Assembly: GCA_002189035.1 (NCBI GenBank)
Contig: CM007992.1
Coordinates: 2,790,001-2,854,000, forward strand
Origin: Utricularia gibba
Lineage: Eukaryota > Streptophyta > Magnoliopsida > Lamiales > Lentibulariaceae
Length of the DNA stretch: 64,000 nucleotides
Reading direction: 5' to 3'
In this document: positions 23,821-35,512 of the stretch, piece by piece
How the letters are laid out: each line of letters starts with the position of its first letter
How positions within the stretch are numbered: the stretch's first letter is position 1
Position numbers and translations under genes: made by a program
Notes under the pieces: model-generated
Database searches by the model: none
Seen by the model: the letters and a program-made list of their open reading frames with translations, nothing else
What the model was told of the DNA's origin: nothing

Positions 23821-25225
23821 GTTTTTATATTAAAGAAGAGGTGGGTGAGTGTGCCACATTACTAGTTATATAGGATATAAACACATTAGTTTTGATAGAC
23901 TTTAGAATGAGCTAGGTTTCGCATGCACGCAGGTTCTAATTTATTAGATCAAGTTGGATATTTGGAGAGCCCTAAAACCTAAAAGACTACACATGCAAGC
24001 AATGGGTACAAAATCGACCTCGAAAGCCTCTCACATAGGCGTGCGGGAGAAGCCCACATTTTACCTTTTTTTTGTCTCGAGATCATTAGAGTTAGACTAT
24101 ATATATTCAATTGTGTTCGACTGATTTACAACATTCTAAAGGAATTATCTCAATAGATCCTGCTACTATTTCCACCAAAACTGCAATATCTGAGAACCCT
24201 ATGTTGTTCGAGCCATCTCCGATTACTCGTGCACTGTTTACCGATGACAAAATGCCTTTGGATGTCTTCTCTGATGCAAATCTGGTCCCTATGTTGCCAC
24301 TGCCAACAAACCCTATCCAAGATCCACATGTGTCTGCTTATATGCCACGAGTCACCTCCGGTGTTCACAATCTGTCGCTAAACCATTCCATTGTTGCTCG
24401 ATAATTCCCTAACACTGCAAAGATCAACCACATAGCAATTGAGGAGAGGAAGAGGAAAGCTGAAAAGAAGCCTATCAATCATGAGTGTCAAGCAAATGTG
24501 ATCAAGAATAAATGAGGTACCAATCTGGATAAATTTGAATAATTGGTCACAATTGTAACCATGTTTGCGTTTCTTGATCACATTCTTTAAAGTACTCAAT
24601 TTTCAATTGTAATTTTTTATAAGGTTTCAATTAGAAGTCATGCGGCAGATTCCATCACTGGAGGACATGCACAATTATATTTTTGCCCTTTCTTCATTTT
24701 CCCTAAAAGAAAAATTTCAATAATTGGTCACAGTCTTAAACTCATTTGCGTTTTCTCGGTCACATTCTTAAAATACTCAATTTTCAGTCACAATTTTTTC
24801 ATGAGGTTTCAATTCTTGGTTATTGTTTACATGCAATAATAATTACTTTTCTTCTAGTTAATATTATTTTCATCTTTAGACGATACTAATTTCTTTTTTT
24901 CTAATTAATATTAGTTTCATTTTCAATTTCTCGTGCAACTTTAATTATTTTTCTCCTAAAAAAAAGCAAACCAAATGGATAGACACCAGTTTTGTGAAAG
25001 TGGAAAGTACTACAATATTTCCCATTAAATACATAAAGGGACAGTAACACAAAATCCTTAAGAACAAGTTAATCATCCATGGTACATGTCATTACACAAT
25101 AAAAAATCCTAACAAAGGTCATAGTCATCAGTGCTACATGTCATTTTACCTTGAGCATGAATACTGGCTTCTAATTTCTCCTCAAGCTATTTTTGACGTG
25201 AATTCTAACAAATGCATCAAAAATT
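23821..25225. other. Noncoding repeat-rich stretch
   Basis: No gene recognised. A 97-codon open frame at 24111-24404 has no recognised motif. Two imperfect direct repeats of about 96 bp, sharing AATTGGTCACA and TTTGCGTTT, lie at 24539-24634 and 24720-24815. Confidence 0.5.
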
Positions 25226-26382
25226 TGATGTGTGTTGTTTCCACAACAAATTTTAAATATTTTTAAAACTCGTAAAACACAAAATACATAGTACGGGTGT
25301 TGCACATAGGGAGTTGTTTTCAGTGGAAGATGAAGTTACACTGAATACAACTCTCATGACTTGTAAACAATTTTTGTAAAGTAAAAGGTGCGAGAAACGT
25401 AAGTGATGAAGCTTGAGTAAGGAAGTAAGGGGGTTGTAAACAAACAAGTGAAATAAACTTAAGCGATGAACCTTAAATAAAGAGAATGTCCTTAGGATCG
25501 GAATCCTACCCAGCTACGTTCGTCGTGTCTCTACCTTCTCTGGCCTTCTCGAGTACTCGGTTATGAGTGTAAGGAACTGTCTACCCTCTCTTACACTCTC
25601 GTGCAAAAAGGTACAGGAATAGCCCGATGTTGCTCCTTCTTGGACAAACTTAAAGTAGGAGGTTTTGCCACGTACCCTCACGATCGAATTGCATACGTGT
25701 GCCCGAGTGTTGTTAATGACATAATGACTCCAGATACAAGTCACTATGTATCCAATGATCTTGAAGTATGTTCATAGACAAAACATTGTCTCCCTCGTAT
25801 GAAAAGGGCATGAGTTGGTGCTTTCCATCTTATTCCTCAATACTCACAGGTAGTGATCATCTAATCATGAATCTTGAATAAAGGGACTGTTATAAAAAGA
25901 TTGTAATATAGTCACGCAAAGATATATGGAACCCAATCAGATTCAGAGAAGAAATGGAGATTAACTAACGAAACGTAGATTTGAGAGTCTCCTTAGTTCT
26001 ACTGTAATGGAGTGACTTGCAAGATAGCTCTTGTATTAACACTGGTATGCTGATGATTTCATCTGTCAGAGACTCTCATGTACCACACATCAAGACTCAT
26101 CATTAGGCGTTAATCTTCTGAAAATCAAGGAAATGTAAATTCAGAAAAATCTGTTTTATCGTCATCTGCTGCTTCCTTTCTCACATTTCCTACTACGTGT
26201 TTGTCTCTAGAGAAATTTGAACAAAACTAAACAAAAATATTAGATAAAATACAAGATTTAGGAAAATTACCTTAATATAGAAAAAAACATAAATCTTATA
26301 TTATAAACTTCTAACTAAACAACTTTAATCATATTTAGATACAAAAACGACCTAAAAGATAATAAGAAAATGACATTTAACA
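25226..26382 (-). mobile_element. Solo LTR, copy E1
   Basis: Read on minus it starts TGTTAAATGTCATTTTC and ends ACACACATCA. It is the reverse complement homologue of 49871-51200, which has the same ends. No internal retroelement coding is attached on either side, and no clear target-site duplication is visible for this copy. It truncates the MULE frame at 26383. Confidence 0.75.
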
Positions 26383-26959
26383 ATCACCAAAGGTCTTCAC
26401 TTGAAATACAACCAATAGAGTGTTGATATTGTCCAAGCCAAGCACTTCGCTTGTAGCATTCATCGATATAGTGTTCCATTGGAAGCATCCTTTACGCCAT
26501 ATAGCAGCCACCACATGACAACATGGAAAAGAAGTCAATTTCCATGAACCACAGCTGCAAGCTTTTTCTAGTAAATTGATTGTTCTGTTTATATAAGGAC
26601 CAACAACTTGATAGTTGTTCTCATTGTTTCTCATTGCGAAATATTCTGCTACATCCTCTAACTTATCTAACAGGGATATGCTCGTAGGGCATTTTTGACC
26701 CATAGCAAAATGATCGGTTCAGCATATCTGACCCGAACCAGTACCAGTTCGACATATATGACTCAAAATGTTTATGAAATTACACATTTGACCCATAACA
26801 AATTTAGTCTATGATATATTTGACCCATAAAATTTGGTTTTGACACTTTTGATCCATAATGTTTTATAACGAGTATATTTGACCTAGAAAAAATTTATAG
26901 AACTTTACAACGGAGTTCATTTGATCCAATAAGTTTATCGTTGGTCTTATCTATAGTGT

Positions 26960-27175
26960 CCAATTGACATATTCAATTCAAGAATTTGTCATATTTGGTA
27001 GTGGCTTATTTCCAGGAAGTCCTTTGAAGTTGGTCAAAAAGTTTTGCTGTTTCAATCTAGGATGAAGTTACACCCAAAGAAACTCAAATCTCGTTATATT
27101 GGACCATTTGTAGTGAAAGAAGTTTTTCCAAACGGAACAGTGGAGGTTTATGATGTGTGTGGGCAGTGGCTTCAA
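26960..27175 (+). pseudogene. Gypsy integrase C-terminal fragment, plus orientation
   Basis: Encodes VLLFQSRMKLHPKKLKSRY and GPFVVKEVFPNGTVEVYD, the chromodomain-proximal end of a gypsy integrase. It runs opposite to the adjacent gag-protease. The upstream segment 26690-26930 carries four to five loosely spaced copies of a TTTGACCCATAA-like motif. Confidence 0.7.
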
Positions 27176-27220
27176 CTCGGTTGTTCTTTCCTCCATGGTC
27201 TTGATTTGCATAGCATTCAC

Positions 27221-29490
27221 CTATTCTGACCCTTTTTCAGCTTCCACTCTTGCAAAAAATGATTCCTCATGCTCTTTTTCCTTCTCTTGAAGAGCCTTCT
27301 CAAAATGCTCCTCAACCAATTTATCTATGACATCCACTGAGCATACACTCTCAAAATCGCTGGGATAATTGTTCACTTCCTTCATGTCTAATGTGATCTT
27401 CTCTTCATCAAAGGATAACTCAATTGTACTCATCTTTACATTAATTATAGCATTAGAAGTGCTCAAGAATGGTCTTCCAAGGATGATTGTTGTATCCCTT
27501 GAACTTCCGATACGCATATTTACCATGTAGAAGTCTGTTAGATACACGAGCTGCTCAATCTTTACCAGAAAATCTTCAACCAAGCCTTTTGGAGAAATTA
27601 CTCTTCGATCAGCAAGCTCAATTTGCGCTTCTGAGGCTTGTAGAGGTCCTAACCTGAGAGTCTCATACATAGAAAATGATATTACGTTTATAAAGGCTCT
27701 CAAGTCAACCATTGCTCTTCTGATGTTCAGGTCACCTATTTTGCAAGGAATAAAAAATGTTCCAGGATCCTTGCATTTTTCAGGTAGCTTCCAAGTCAAA
27801 AGTGCTGAGCATCTTTTAGTCATCTTCACCTTGCCCTTTTCCTTCAATTTTGGCTTTGACATACAGAGCTACTTCATGTATTTCACGTTTTTGGACACCA
27901 AATCAATGTACTCAAGAAGAGTTAAGTTCAATTGGGTATTACCTAAAGCCCTCAACATTTTTTCTCGTTCATTTTGCTCCTCTCTCGCTTTCAGCCTCCC
28001 TGAAAATGGTGGTGGGGTTACTTTTACCACAAGAGATTCAGTAGCAATCTCCACCTCCTGTTCTTCAGCATCTCCTTCTACCTCAACTTCATACTCCTCT
28101 CCCGCTGCTAAATTACTCTCAATTTGGACTAATTCTCTGCCAGTTTTTTCTTTTCCACTTCTCAGTGTCATTGCATTGATATTTTGTCCTTCCCGAGAGT
28201 TGGGATTCTGTTTTGCTTGCGACGGTAGGCTTCCTTTTTGCTTCAGTTCCCCTACCTTGGTTGCTAGCTGAGTAACTTCAATTTCTAAGTTCTTGATAGC
28301 TTGTTGATTCTCAGCTTCGTTCTTGATAGATTGGGTCATGAAAGTCTTTAAAATATCCTCCAATGAACTTCCAGAATTTCCTCAGAATTATTCTGGTTTG
28401 GAGGCTGAAATTTCTGTTGCATCTGTTGGTTTGGCTTGCAAAATGATGGACTTGATAAGACCGTTGCTGCTGCTCTCGGAAATTTTGATGAAATCCTTGT
28501 CGTCCAGCAGATGAACTTTCGCCCTTGTAAGCATTATCATTGTTGCTCCATCTGAAATTTCGATGATCCCTCTATCGAGGATTGTAGGTGTTCGAATATG
28601 GATCATATTTTTTCCTTTGTGGTTTCAGATATCTCATAGCTTTCACATGCTCTTCCTCCATCAATTCGGGACATTTATCAGTAATGTGACACATTCTATG
28701 GCAATTCCCGCAAGGCATATTCTTAGCTTGGAATAAAAATAACTCCATCATCTCAGACATGGTAGCCACATTTTTCGTCAGCTCACTTTTTGATGCTTTT
28801 GGCTTGCATTCCAGCTCATAAACCCTTATGTTCGAGGCCTATTTTTTGATAATATGTCTGGAGTGCTTAGTCAACTCCACAAGCAATGCAATAACTTCCA
28901 TGGGCTCTATCTGTGCATAGAAGTCCATCATAAAAATATTTGACAAATGCATTGATATGAAATCCGTGGTGTGGACAGCATCCTAGCAGGTGATTAAAAC
29001 GCTCTCAATATTCATGTAAAGATTCGCCATTTGATTGGTCAATATCACTGATTTCCTTCCTTATTCCTTTAGCCTTCAAAGTAGGGAAATATTTGCTGAG
29101 AAAAACTTTCTTCATCCCTGACCAATCTGTGATACTCCGAGGCTTCAAAGAGTTGAACCACGTTTTTGCACTTCCTTCTAACGTAAATTGGAATGCCCTA
29201 AAAAAGATGGCATCCTAAGTCATACCAACACTCTTAAAAGAGGTGCAAACAGCAGTTACATTGTCAAGATGTTCATGTGGGTTCTCACCCACTTTCCCAT
29301 AATACTTGGGTAGAAAATTAATCATAGGTGGCTTTAATTCATTGGTTGTGTCATCAGAAAACCTGATACACAACCCCTTGTACATATGGTCAGCTGCATT
29401 AAGTTCATTCAGGGTTTTCTCTTGTTCTACCATGATACAATTAGCTTGAATTACAGCAGGGAGTCTGTTCAATCTTGCTACTTTTCTCAC
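27221..29490 (-). pseudogene. Gypsy gag-protease remnant
   Basis: 29490-29215: gag core (INFLPKYYGKVGENPHEHLDN). 28769-28572: a CCHC zinc knuckle (CGNCHRMCHITDKC). 28363-27869: a long Gln/Glu-rich linker. 27862-27221: retropepsin region in which DLGASIN reads DLRAFIN, removing the catalytic Gly-Ser context. Frames are broken between the blocks. Confidence 0.75.
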
Positions 29491-29600
29491 TCTTGTGCGG
29501 TTCTTGCTGATAGCTCTCTAGATTTCTGAATAGAAAACAAGATCACCTACATCAGAAGAACGCAAATGCATCAACCAAATCACAAATAATTAAACACTGC

Positions 29601-29618
29601 TCCCCGGCAACGGCGCCA
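29601..29618 (-). other. Retroelement primer-binding site
   Basis: TGGCGCCGTTGCCGGGGA on minus, three bases inside the 5' LTR end, complementary to the 3' end expected of a plant tRNA-Asp. Confidence 0.7.
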
Positions 29619-29621
29619 ATT

Positions 29622-30789
29622 TGATAAACAAAAAATTAGCAATGTCGTTAAATTGCAGTTTTCCCTATCAAATAAATTTATAACATACCACACACTCAAG
29701 CATAATACAATTATGAGCATAGTGATTAGGATCGAACACGAAGAGCAGATGCTTATCATATGGAAGTCAATGTATGAAACTAGTGTCACGTTGATAAATT
29801 TGGTCTTAACTACAAATAAAATAGAATTGCGACAAAATACAGTAAAGAAAAGTAACAAACTTCTGAACTTGGTTGATTCTAAAATGAAATGGGTGATGTC
29901 TTGGGACTTCTAGAGGATGTATGTTTATCACTAAACATACTCACTCAAACCATAAATCAAACACTTAACACACAAAGTTTAGGTTTACCCGGACTTTTGT
30001 TTTCCCCCTTAATCTTTGGTCTACCTCTAATTAAGGTTGTTAAGCTGGGTTTCACTACTTCCCCCTCCTGAATCTATCCTGGTTTGTTAAGGAAGTGGTT
30101 TGACTTATGATTGATTAGATCTAAAGATTGATTAGCACATATACCCCCTTTCACCCCAAGTCACTCCTATATACTTAGCCACTCATGCTTAAGATAAACG
30201 AAAATAGAAAAGAGAACATGTCCATATTGTACTCATCTCACAGTCGACTACCAGAAAATAAACAAACAGGAAATTTAAAAGTTCAACATAAAGCTCGAAA
30301 ATGTCGCTAGCTACTCTTATCTAAGAGTAATATTCTTCGAAAACAGAAAATAGTCTTCAAACATCAACTGTGTTCCTGTTCGTCTTCCTCCTTCTTCCCC
30401 TCTCAAAAACCTTCTCCAAAAAGAATGTCGTATGTCTCCAATGGGGGAGATATTTTTCTCTCTCCATCTTGTCTCTCTTTTTATCCAAAATCCTACTTTT
30501 TACTTCCTTGGATTTTGTGTGTACTTCTTTTCACACTTCTGCCTCATTTTCTACCACTACACTGTTCATATTCGACTCCTTAGGATTTGTGTTGAGACCT
30601 GTGCTATATTGCTCAAAGAAAACTATTAGAAGATTGGGACTAAATCTACGATTTAGTCCCAACTAAGGTTAAAATAATCTAACTACAGTACTATGTACAA
30701 AAATATAAAACTAGACAGTAAAACTTAATTTTTGTAGCACAATATAAATCTTTTCCATGTACTTAATCACTCAAAAATATGTGTTATCA
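29622..30789 (-). repeat. 5' LTR of the minus-strand gypsy element
   Basis: 1,168 bp bounded by TGATAA and TTATCA inverted ends and followed by the primer-binding site. Confidence 0.7.
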
Positions 30790-31477
30790 GCAACACCTCA
30801 CGAACTAAACGTAAACCTTATCATTAATCCATTCCAAAAGCTCAATTAGGTCAAGCCTTCTAACATCCTTGAGAGCCGAATTAAAATACTCTAAGTTGTT
30901 GTTCGTCAAAATGAGACATTTGTTGTCTGAATCAAAAAATGTTCGACACCATTGGTATACCATCCATATACTTGTATGCTTTCAGATTGTATTCTTTAAA
31001 CACCTTCATGGCACACCGAAATTGACTTGGCATTGTAGCTCGAGCGGCAGCCTACACATGACCCTTCAAATGATAGTCAACTTCGATGAAATACTTTTAC
31101 CGAAATTCTTAAACAAATGTAAGACATGATGGTGAATCTATAAAGTACAATAGTAAAATTTCAAATAAATATTTTTAATTTAAATTTATAATAAATATGT
31201 CTCAATGTATTACTTTGACTTTTAGAAGCAAGTCTCACAAAACAAATAATATTAATGGTAAATTGACTCTTGTGTCTCCTCTGAAATATCATAGTTTTTC
31301 ACAAGCAATTTCATAAATCAAGTCCAAGCCACCAAAGTTTCACTACCAACAATACCCCATGCAATGGGGAAACTCCATTATTCGAATCCGAGACTGTTGC
31401 CATAATGTATGCGTGCCATCCACCATAATAATACAATTTAATCAAAACAAACTATATTTTACAAATTTAATCCTGTG

Positions 31478-32260
31478 TGGGGCTTTCAGAGCTTTTGCCT
31501 ATTTGTTTATTCAGCTTTGGAAAATTCATTTAAATTGGCATTGGGCAGTAACGCGTAATGGTGGATATCTACATGGTACACTTCCATTTGTTGCTGTTAC
31601 ATGGTCCTTAGAAAAAAATATTCCTACAACTAGTTATGGACGTTAATAGTCACTCGGGCTTTGCTAACGTAGCTTTTGCCTGACAATTATTCTCAATTTA
31701 AAAAAAAAAAAACTTGGCACCTTCTTTCTGTCTTAGATGTTGTCTCTATTCCGAATACCAATGAGAATTTTCGTCTTCTGCATGACACAAAGGGCCGTTT
31801 TACGCTGCACTCAATCAGGGATGTGGATTCAAAGGTTCGTTTTCGCTTACTTGTTTTTTCTGAGATATATCAAGCTCCCGCAATTTGCCTTGGGGAATCC
31901 CCTCTTTCTTACATTTCCATTTAGCATCTTTTAAATTATTTCTCCTTGCAGTTCAAGCTATGCAAAGTTCGGTCAGTCCAATTCGGGAAGAAGGGAATCC
32001 CATACCTGCGCACTTACATGGGAGAACTATCCGCTACCCTGACCCGCCCATCAAGGCCATGACACCATTAAGCTTGACTTGGAGGAGAAAAAAATCGTCA
32101 ACTTCATCAAGTTCGATGTGGGCAATGTTGTTATGGTTACGGGCAGAAGAAATCGAGGGCGTGTTGGGGTGATCAGAAACAGAGGGAAGCACAAGAGAAC
32201 CTTCGAGACGATCCATGTGGAGGATGCTACTGGCCATCCATTTGCTACCCGACCGGGAAT
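31478..32260 (+). pseudogene. 40S ribosomal protein S4 (eS4) pseudogene, unit 2
   Basis: Matches 12737-13500 of unit 1. Exon 3 (31737-31833) is open and reads DVVSIPNTNENFRLLHDTKGRFTLHSIR in sections. Exon 4 (31952 onward) reads [21 protein letters not shown], then has the same one-base loss as unit 1 (ACTTACATGGG where the family needs GAT for Asp). Exons 1-2 and the C-terminal end after FATRPG are missing. Confidence 0.87.
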
Positions 32261-32944
32261 AAACTCATGTGCAGGTTTAGTGCAAAGTCAAGTTTCTAAA
32301 ATTGTGGAACAGATTGAATTCATGAATAGATTGCTTATTTTACTAAATTAAGAATTATTTTACATTGAAGCCAGGGACAACTGCTTATTTGGCGGTTGGC
32401 TGGAATAAACAAGTGTAATTAAGACATCTCTGGGACAGCTTACCGGAGAGCTTTTCTGCAATAAAAGTCAAATGACCGGCTGGCGGTAGCGTGATCCGAC
32501 GGCTGTCTTTGCTCCGGATCCCAACCTCGCATTTAAATCCAACCAACTACAACTACTACATTTTTGCGTGTGTTTGGAGGCCTTCTCCGCCATCACTGTC
32601 GTTCTTCCTCACCACAAATCTGTCCAAGAATCTCAGGCGGGGAGAGCAGCCCACCGACGTCTGTTTCTCTTGTTGGGTTCTTGACTGCAGGAACCTCTTC
32701 GTTTTCTGGTGTAAGAAACATTTTCAACTTCTTTACGAGATGCTTCCTTCGAAAAGTTTTTAAAGAATCAAGTTTTGGTGTATTTTCATGTGGTCTGTAG
32801 TTGAATTTGGTGGTTTTTTTCATCGCTACGCGTTAAATGAGCTGGGTGGTCATTGATATGCAAGTAGCTGGTGCATTTTTTGGTGTTAATTGAGTTATCT
32901 GGGGTTTTCAATGTAGGTGTGGGCAGAGAGATCAAGCTCCTGGA

Positions 32945-34829
32945 ATGGCGCTAAACACTTTTCGTAAGGCAATTGGGGTTGTGAAGGATCAGACCAGCAT
33001 TGGTATCGCGAAAGTGGCGGGGAACTTAGCGCCGGAGCTTGAAATCGCTGTGGTTAAGGCTACAAGCCATGATGATGATCCGGCATCTGAGAAGTGCATC
33101 AGGGAAACTCTTCATTTGACGTTTCAATCTCGTGGGTATGTGAGCGCTTGTGTGGCCGCAGTGTCCAAGAGACTGAGGAAAACTCGGGATTGGATTGTGG
33201 CCCTTAAGTGCCTGATGCTGGTTCATCGATTGCTCAATGAGGGGGATGCTGTTTTTCAACAGGAAATCCTGTATGCTACGAGGAGGGAACACGGCTGTTG
33301 AATCTCTCTGATTTTAGGGACGAAGCGCATACAAATTCGTGGGATCATTCCTCATTTGTGAGAATGTATGCGTTTTACTTGGATCAGAGGCTTGAAATGA
33401 TGATTCATGGAAGGAAGCAGGGCGGAAATAGAAATGAAAGTGATAGATCTAGCTATAGATCTCCTCCAGAATCCTACCGAGGCTCTCGTTATGAGTACAG
33501 TGATGACCCGAATCATGGAATTCGCAGGTCAAGATCTTATGGGGATATTGTCCAAGAAAGTAAAGCTGATACTCCACTTAGAGAGATGAAACCAGAAAGG
33601 ATACTGGAAAAGATGGCACATTTGCAGAGACTTATGGACCGATTTTTATCTTGCCGTCCAACAGGTTTGGCAAAGAATGAAAGGATGATTCTCGTGGCAA
33701 TGTACCCTATTGTGAAGGAGAGTTTCCAGTTATATGCCAATGTATGTGAAATCTTGGCAGCCCTTTTGGACAAGTTCTTTGATATGGAGTATCCTGATTG
33801 CGTGAAGACACTCGATGCATATAGCAGTTCCGCAAAGCAGATTGATGAGTTAGTAAGTATTTATAATTGGTGCAAAGAACTTGGTATTGCCAGGTCCTCT
33901 GAGTATCCAGAAGTCCAGAAGATCAGTAGCCAGCTGTTGGATACATTGGAGGAGTTTGTGAGGGATAAAGCTAATGCTGCTAAGAGCCTGGCAAGGAAGC
34001 CGGAGACCCAATCAGCTCCTCGGGAGGAATCTCTGGCCAATATGAATGAGATAAAGGCTTTGCCAGCACCTGAAGCGCACGTTGCACCTCCAACACAGCA
34101 TGTGCCTGAGCCTCCCAAGCCATCCATTCAGGAAACTGGAGATTTGTTGGACTTGAAAGAGGATAATGCTGATGATCAAGATAACAAATTGGCGCTTGCA
34201 TTGTTTGCTGGACCTCTGGATAACAGCCATGGCTTGGCAAAATCTGATGGTGATCCGGAGGTAACTTCAGCTTGGCAAAATCCAGCTGCTGTGGCGGGGA
34301 AAGCTGATTGGGAGCTAGCTCTTGTTGAGTCCGCAAGTGCTCTATCCAAACAGAAAGCTACATTGGGCGGTGGGCTGGATCCATTGTTGCTGAATGGTAT
34401 GTACGACCAGGGAATTATCCATCACCACGTTGGTGCCACACAGTTGGGTGGTGGCAGTGCTAGCAGTGTGGCATTACCAGGTCCTGGAGCAACAAAAACT
34501 CCAGTTCTTGCCCTTCCTGCACCAGATGGATCGACAGTTCAAGCTGTAGGACAAGATCCATTTGCAGCATCTTTGAGCATTCCACCACCATCCTATGTTC
34601 AAATGGCAGATATGGAGAAGAAGCAGCAGTTTCTGGTTCAGGAGCAGATGGTATGGCATCAGTACAGACAAGATGGAATGCAGGGCCAAGCTAGTTTGGC
34701 AAAAATCAGCAATGGCGGCGGGTACTATCCTTCCGGCATACAGCCAATGATTCCACCCTATGGAATGCTGCCCGTGAGCGGTATGGGATTGCCCCTACTG
34801 CTGGATATCAGTATACTACTCTTTACTGA
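32945..34829 (+). CDS. ECA4: ANTH-domain clathrin assembly protein (AP180/ECA type), two apparent frameshifts
   Basis: Endocytic adaptor binding PI(4,5)P2 through its N-terminal ANTH domain and clathrin/AP-2 through short C-terminal motifs. Intronless, about 628 residues once frames are linked. The ANTH domain (about residues 1-145) includes FRKAIGVVKDQTSIGIAKV, HDDDPASEK and WIVALKCLMLVHRLL. The C-terminal half has DLLDL, DPLLL and DPFAAS. At about 33288 the frame breaks: the family sequence ATRRGTRLLN needs GGGG but only GGG is present. A second likely break at about 34793 (CCCC for CCCCC) separates GMGLP from PTAGYQYTTLY-stop. Everything else is open and conserved, so sequencing error is as likely as gene death. 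5' flank 32268-32690 is duplicated at 13748. Confidence 0.85.
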
Positions 34830-35023
34830 TCGTCAGTTGGGTTTCAATATTCTTTTGATTCAAATTTACTGTCACTGTAGAAAATGGTCTCTGAGATACA
34901 CACATTGTGCCAATTCCTCTCTCTGTTTGTCTGTAAAAGGGTTTTCTTTCAATGCTTTCTGTTCATTCAGCACTTGCAAGTAACCCCAAACCCGTCTCCC
35001 ATGGCTGGCATTCAACAGCTATC

Positions 35024-35308
35024 TCAATTACTGTGATGCTGATCGTAGTTGATGTTTGAACTCAAGCACGCCTTGTCTGACAGTGCCCACCTAGCTATTG
35101 CTCTTGCTACCTGGATGGCTTCCACAGAGCCTCCCTCGGGAGTGTTTGGATATCCTGTGCCCAGGTAGATATTGTAGCACCCGGATACAGTCTTTTGCGC
35201 CGGACCCTTTGTGGAGAGCCCGAATACACGATGCTGTAAGTCCCTCTCCAGAGGCTTATGCTCGGATGGGCACATTGTGTCCAAATAGAAGTTTTCAATC
35301 ACATCCAA
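35024..35308 (-). CDS. Unrecognised open reading frame
   Basis: 94 codons starting MDVIENFYLDTMCP, with no recognised domain and no membrane segment. Its base composition is closer to coding DNA than the AT-rich flank, and the frame stays open upstream of the ATG. It lies just 3' of the ANTH gene in antisense direction, so it could be a gene fragment, a 3' exon of an unmodelled gene, or chance. Confidence 0.3.
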   Translation of the reverse strand: MDVIENFYLDTMCPSEHKPLERDLQHRVFGLSTKGPAQKTVSGCYNIYLGTGYPNTPEGGSVEAIQVARAIARWALSDKACLSSNINYDQHHSN

Positions 35309-35473
35309 ATAAACCCATAAGATACTTATTCTTCAAACAAACAAAGGGGTCGCTCGCTCAAAGTGAATTCCTTGAAGAATAAAATGGTGCAAGATCCTAC
35401 AAACACGTGTGTTGTAAAAGGAATTCTCTTGAGGGCAAAAACGTAATTTACACCAATTCTAATTTTTCATTAA

Positions 35474-35512
<39 letters not shown>

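Larger units (their letters stand above)
26704..30789 (-). mobile_element. Ty3/gypsy retroelement, 5' part, minus orientation
   Basis: 5' LTR at 30789-29622, starting TGATAACACA and ending TTGTTTATCA. A primer-binding site at 29618-29601 (TGGCGCCGTTGCCGGGGA) resembles the tRNA-Asp type common in Athila/Tat-like elements. Gag and protease frames follow down to 27221. No reverse transcriptase is present, and a small integrase C-terminal piece lies in the opposite orientation at 26960-27175, so the element is rearranged. It sits inside the MULE frame. Confidence 0.75.
26377..31470 (-). pseudogene. Degraded minus-strand MULE transposase split by a gypsy element
   Basis: The 26377-26703 frame has a SWIM zinc finger (CSCGSWKLTSFPCCHVVAA), typical of MuDR transposases. 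Upstream on minus, 31130-30850 holds broken frames including TFFDSDNKCLILTNNNLEYFNSAL, the part that normally precedes the SWIM domain. The intervening DNA is gypsy-derived. Stops and frameshifts are numerous. TIRs were not found. This is a different MULE from the one at 2722. Confidence 0.68.
14153..32695 (+). repeat. Tandem duplication unit 2
   Basis: Second copy of the segment described at 2443-14152. It carries an open MraY-like gene, a GT47 remnant, a COPT5 fragment, an RPS4 remnant and the original 5' flank of the ANTH gene. Retrotransposons (19462-23690, 25226-30789) and a degraded minus-strand MULE account for its larger size. Confidence 0.85.

Noticed and set aside
24111-24404. 97-codon frame as a gene
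   Set aside because: No recognised motif and located among retroelement debris; not annotated as coding.
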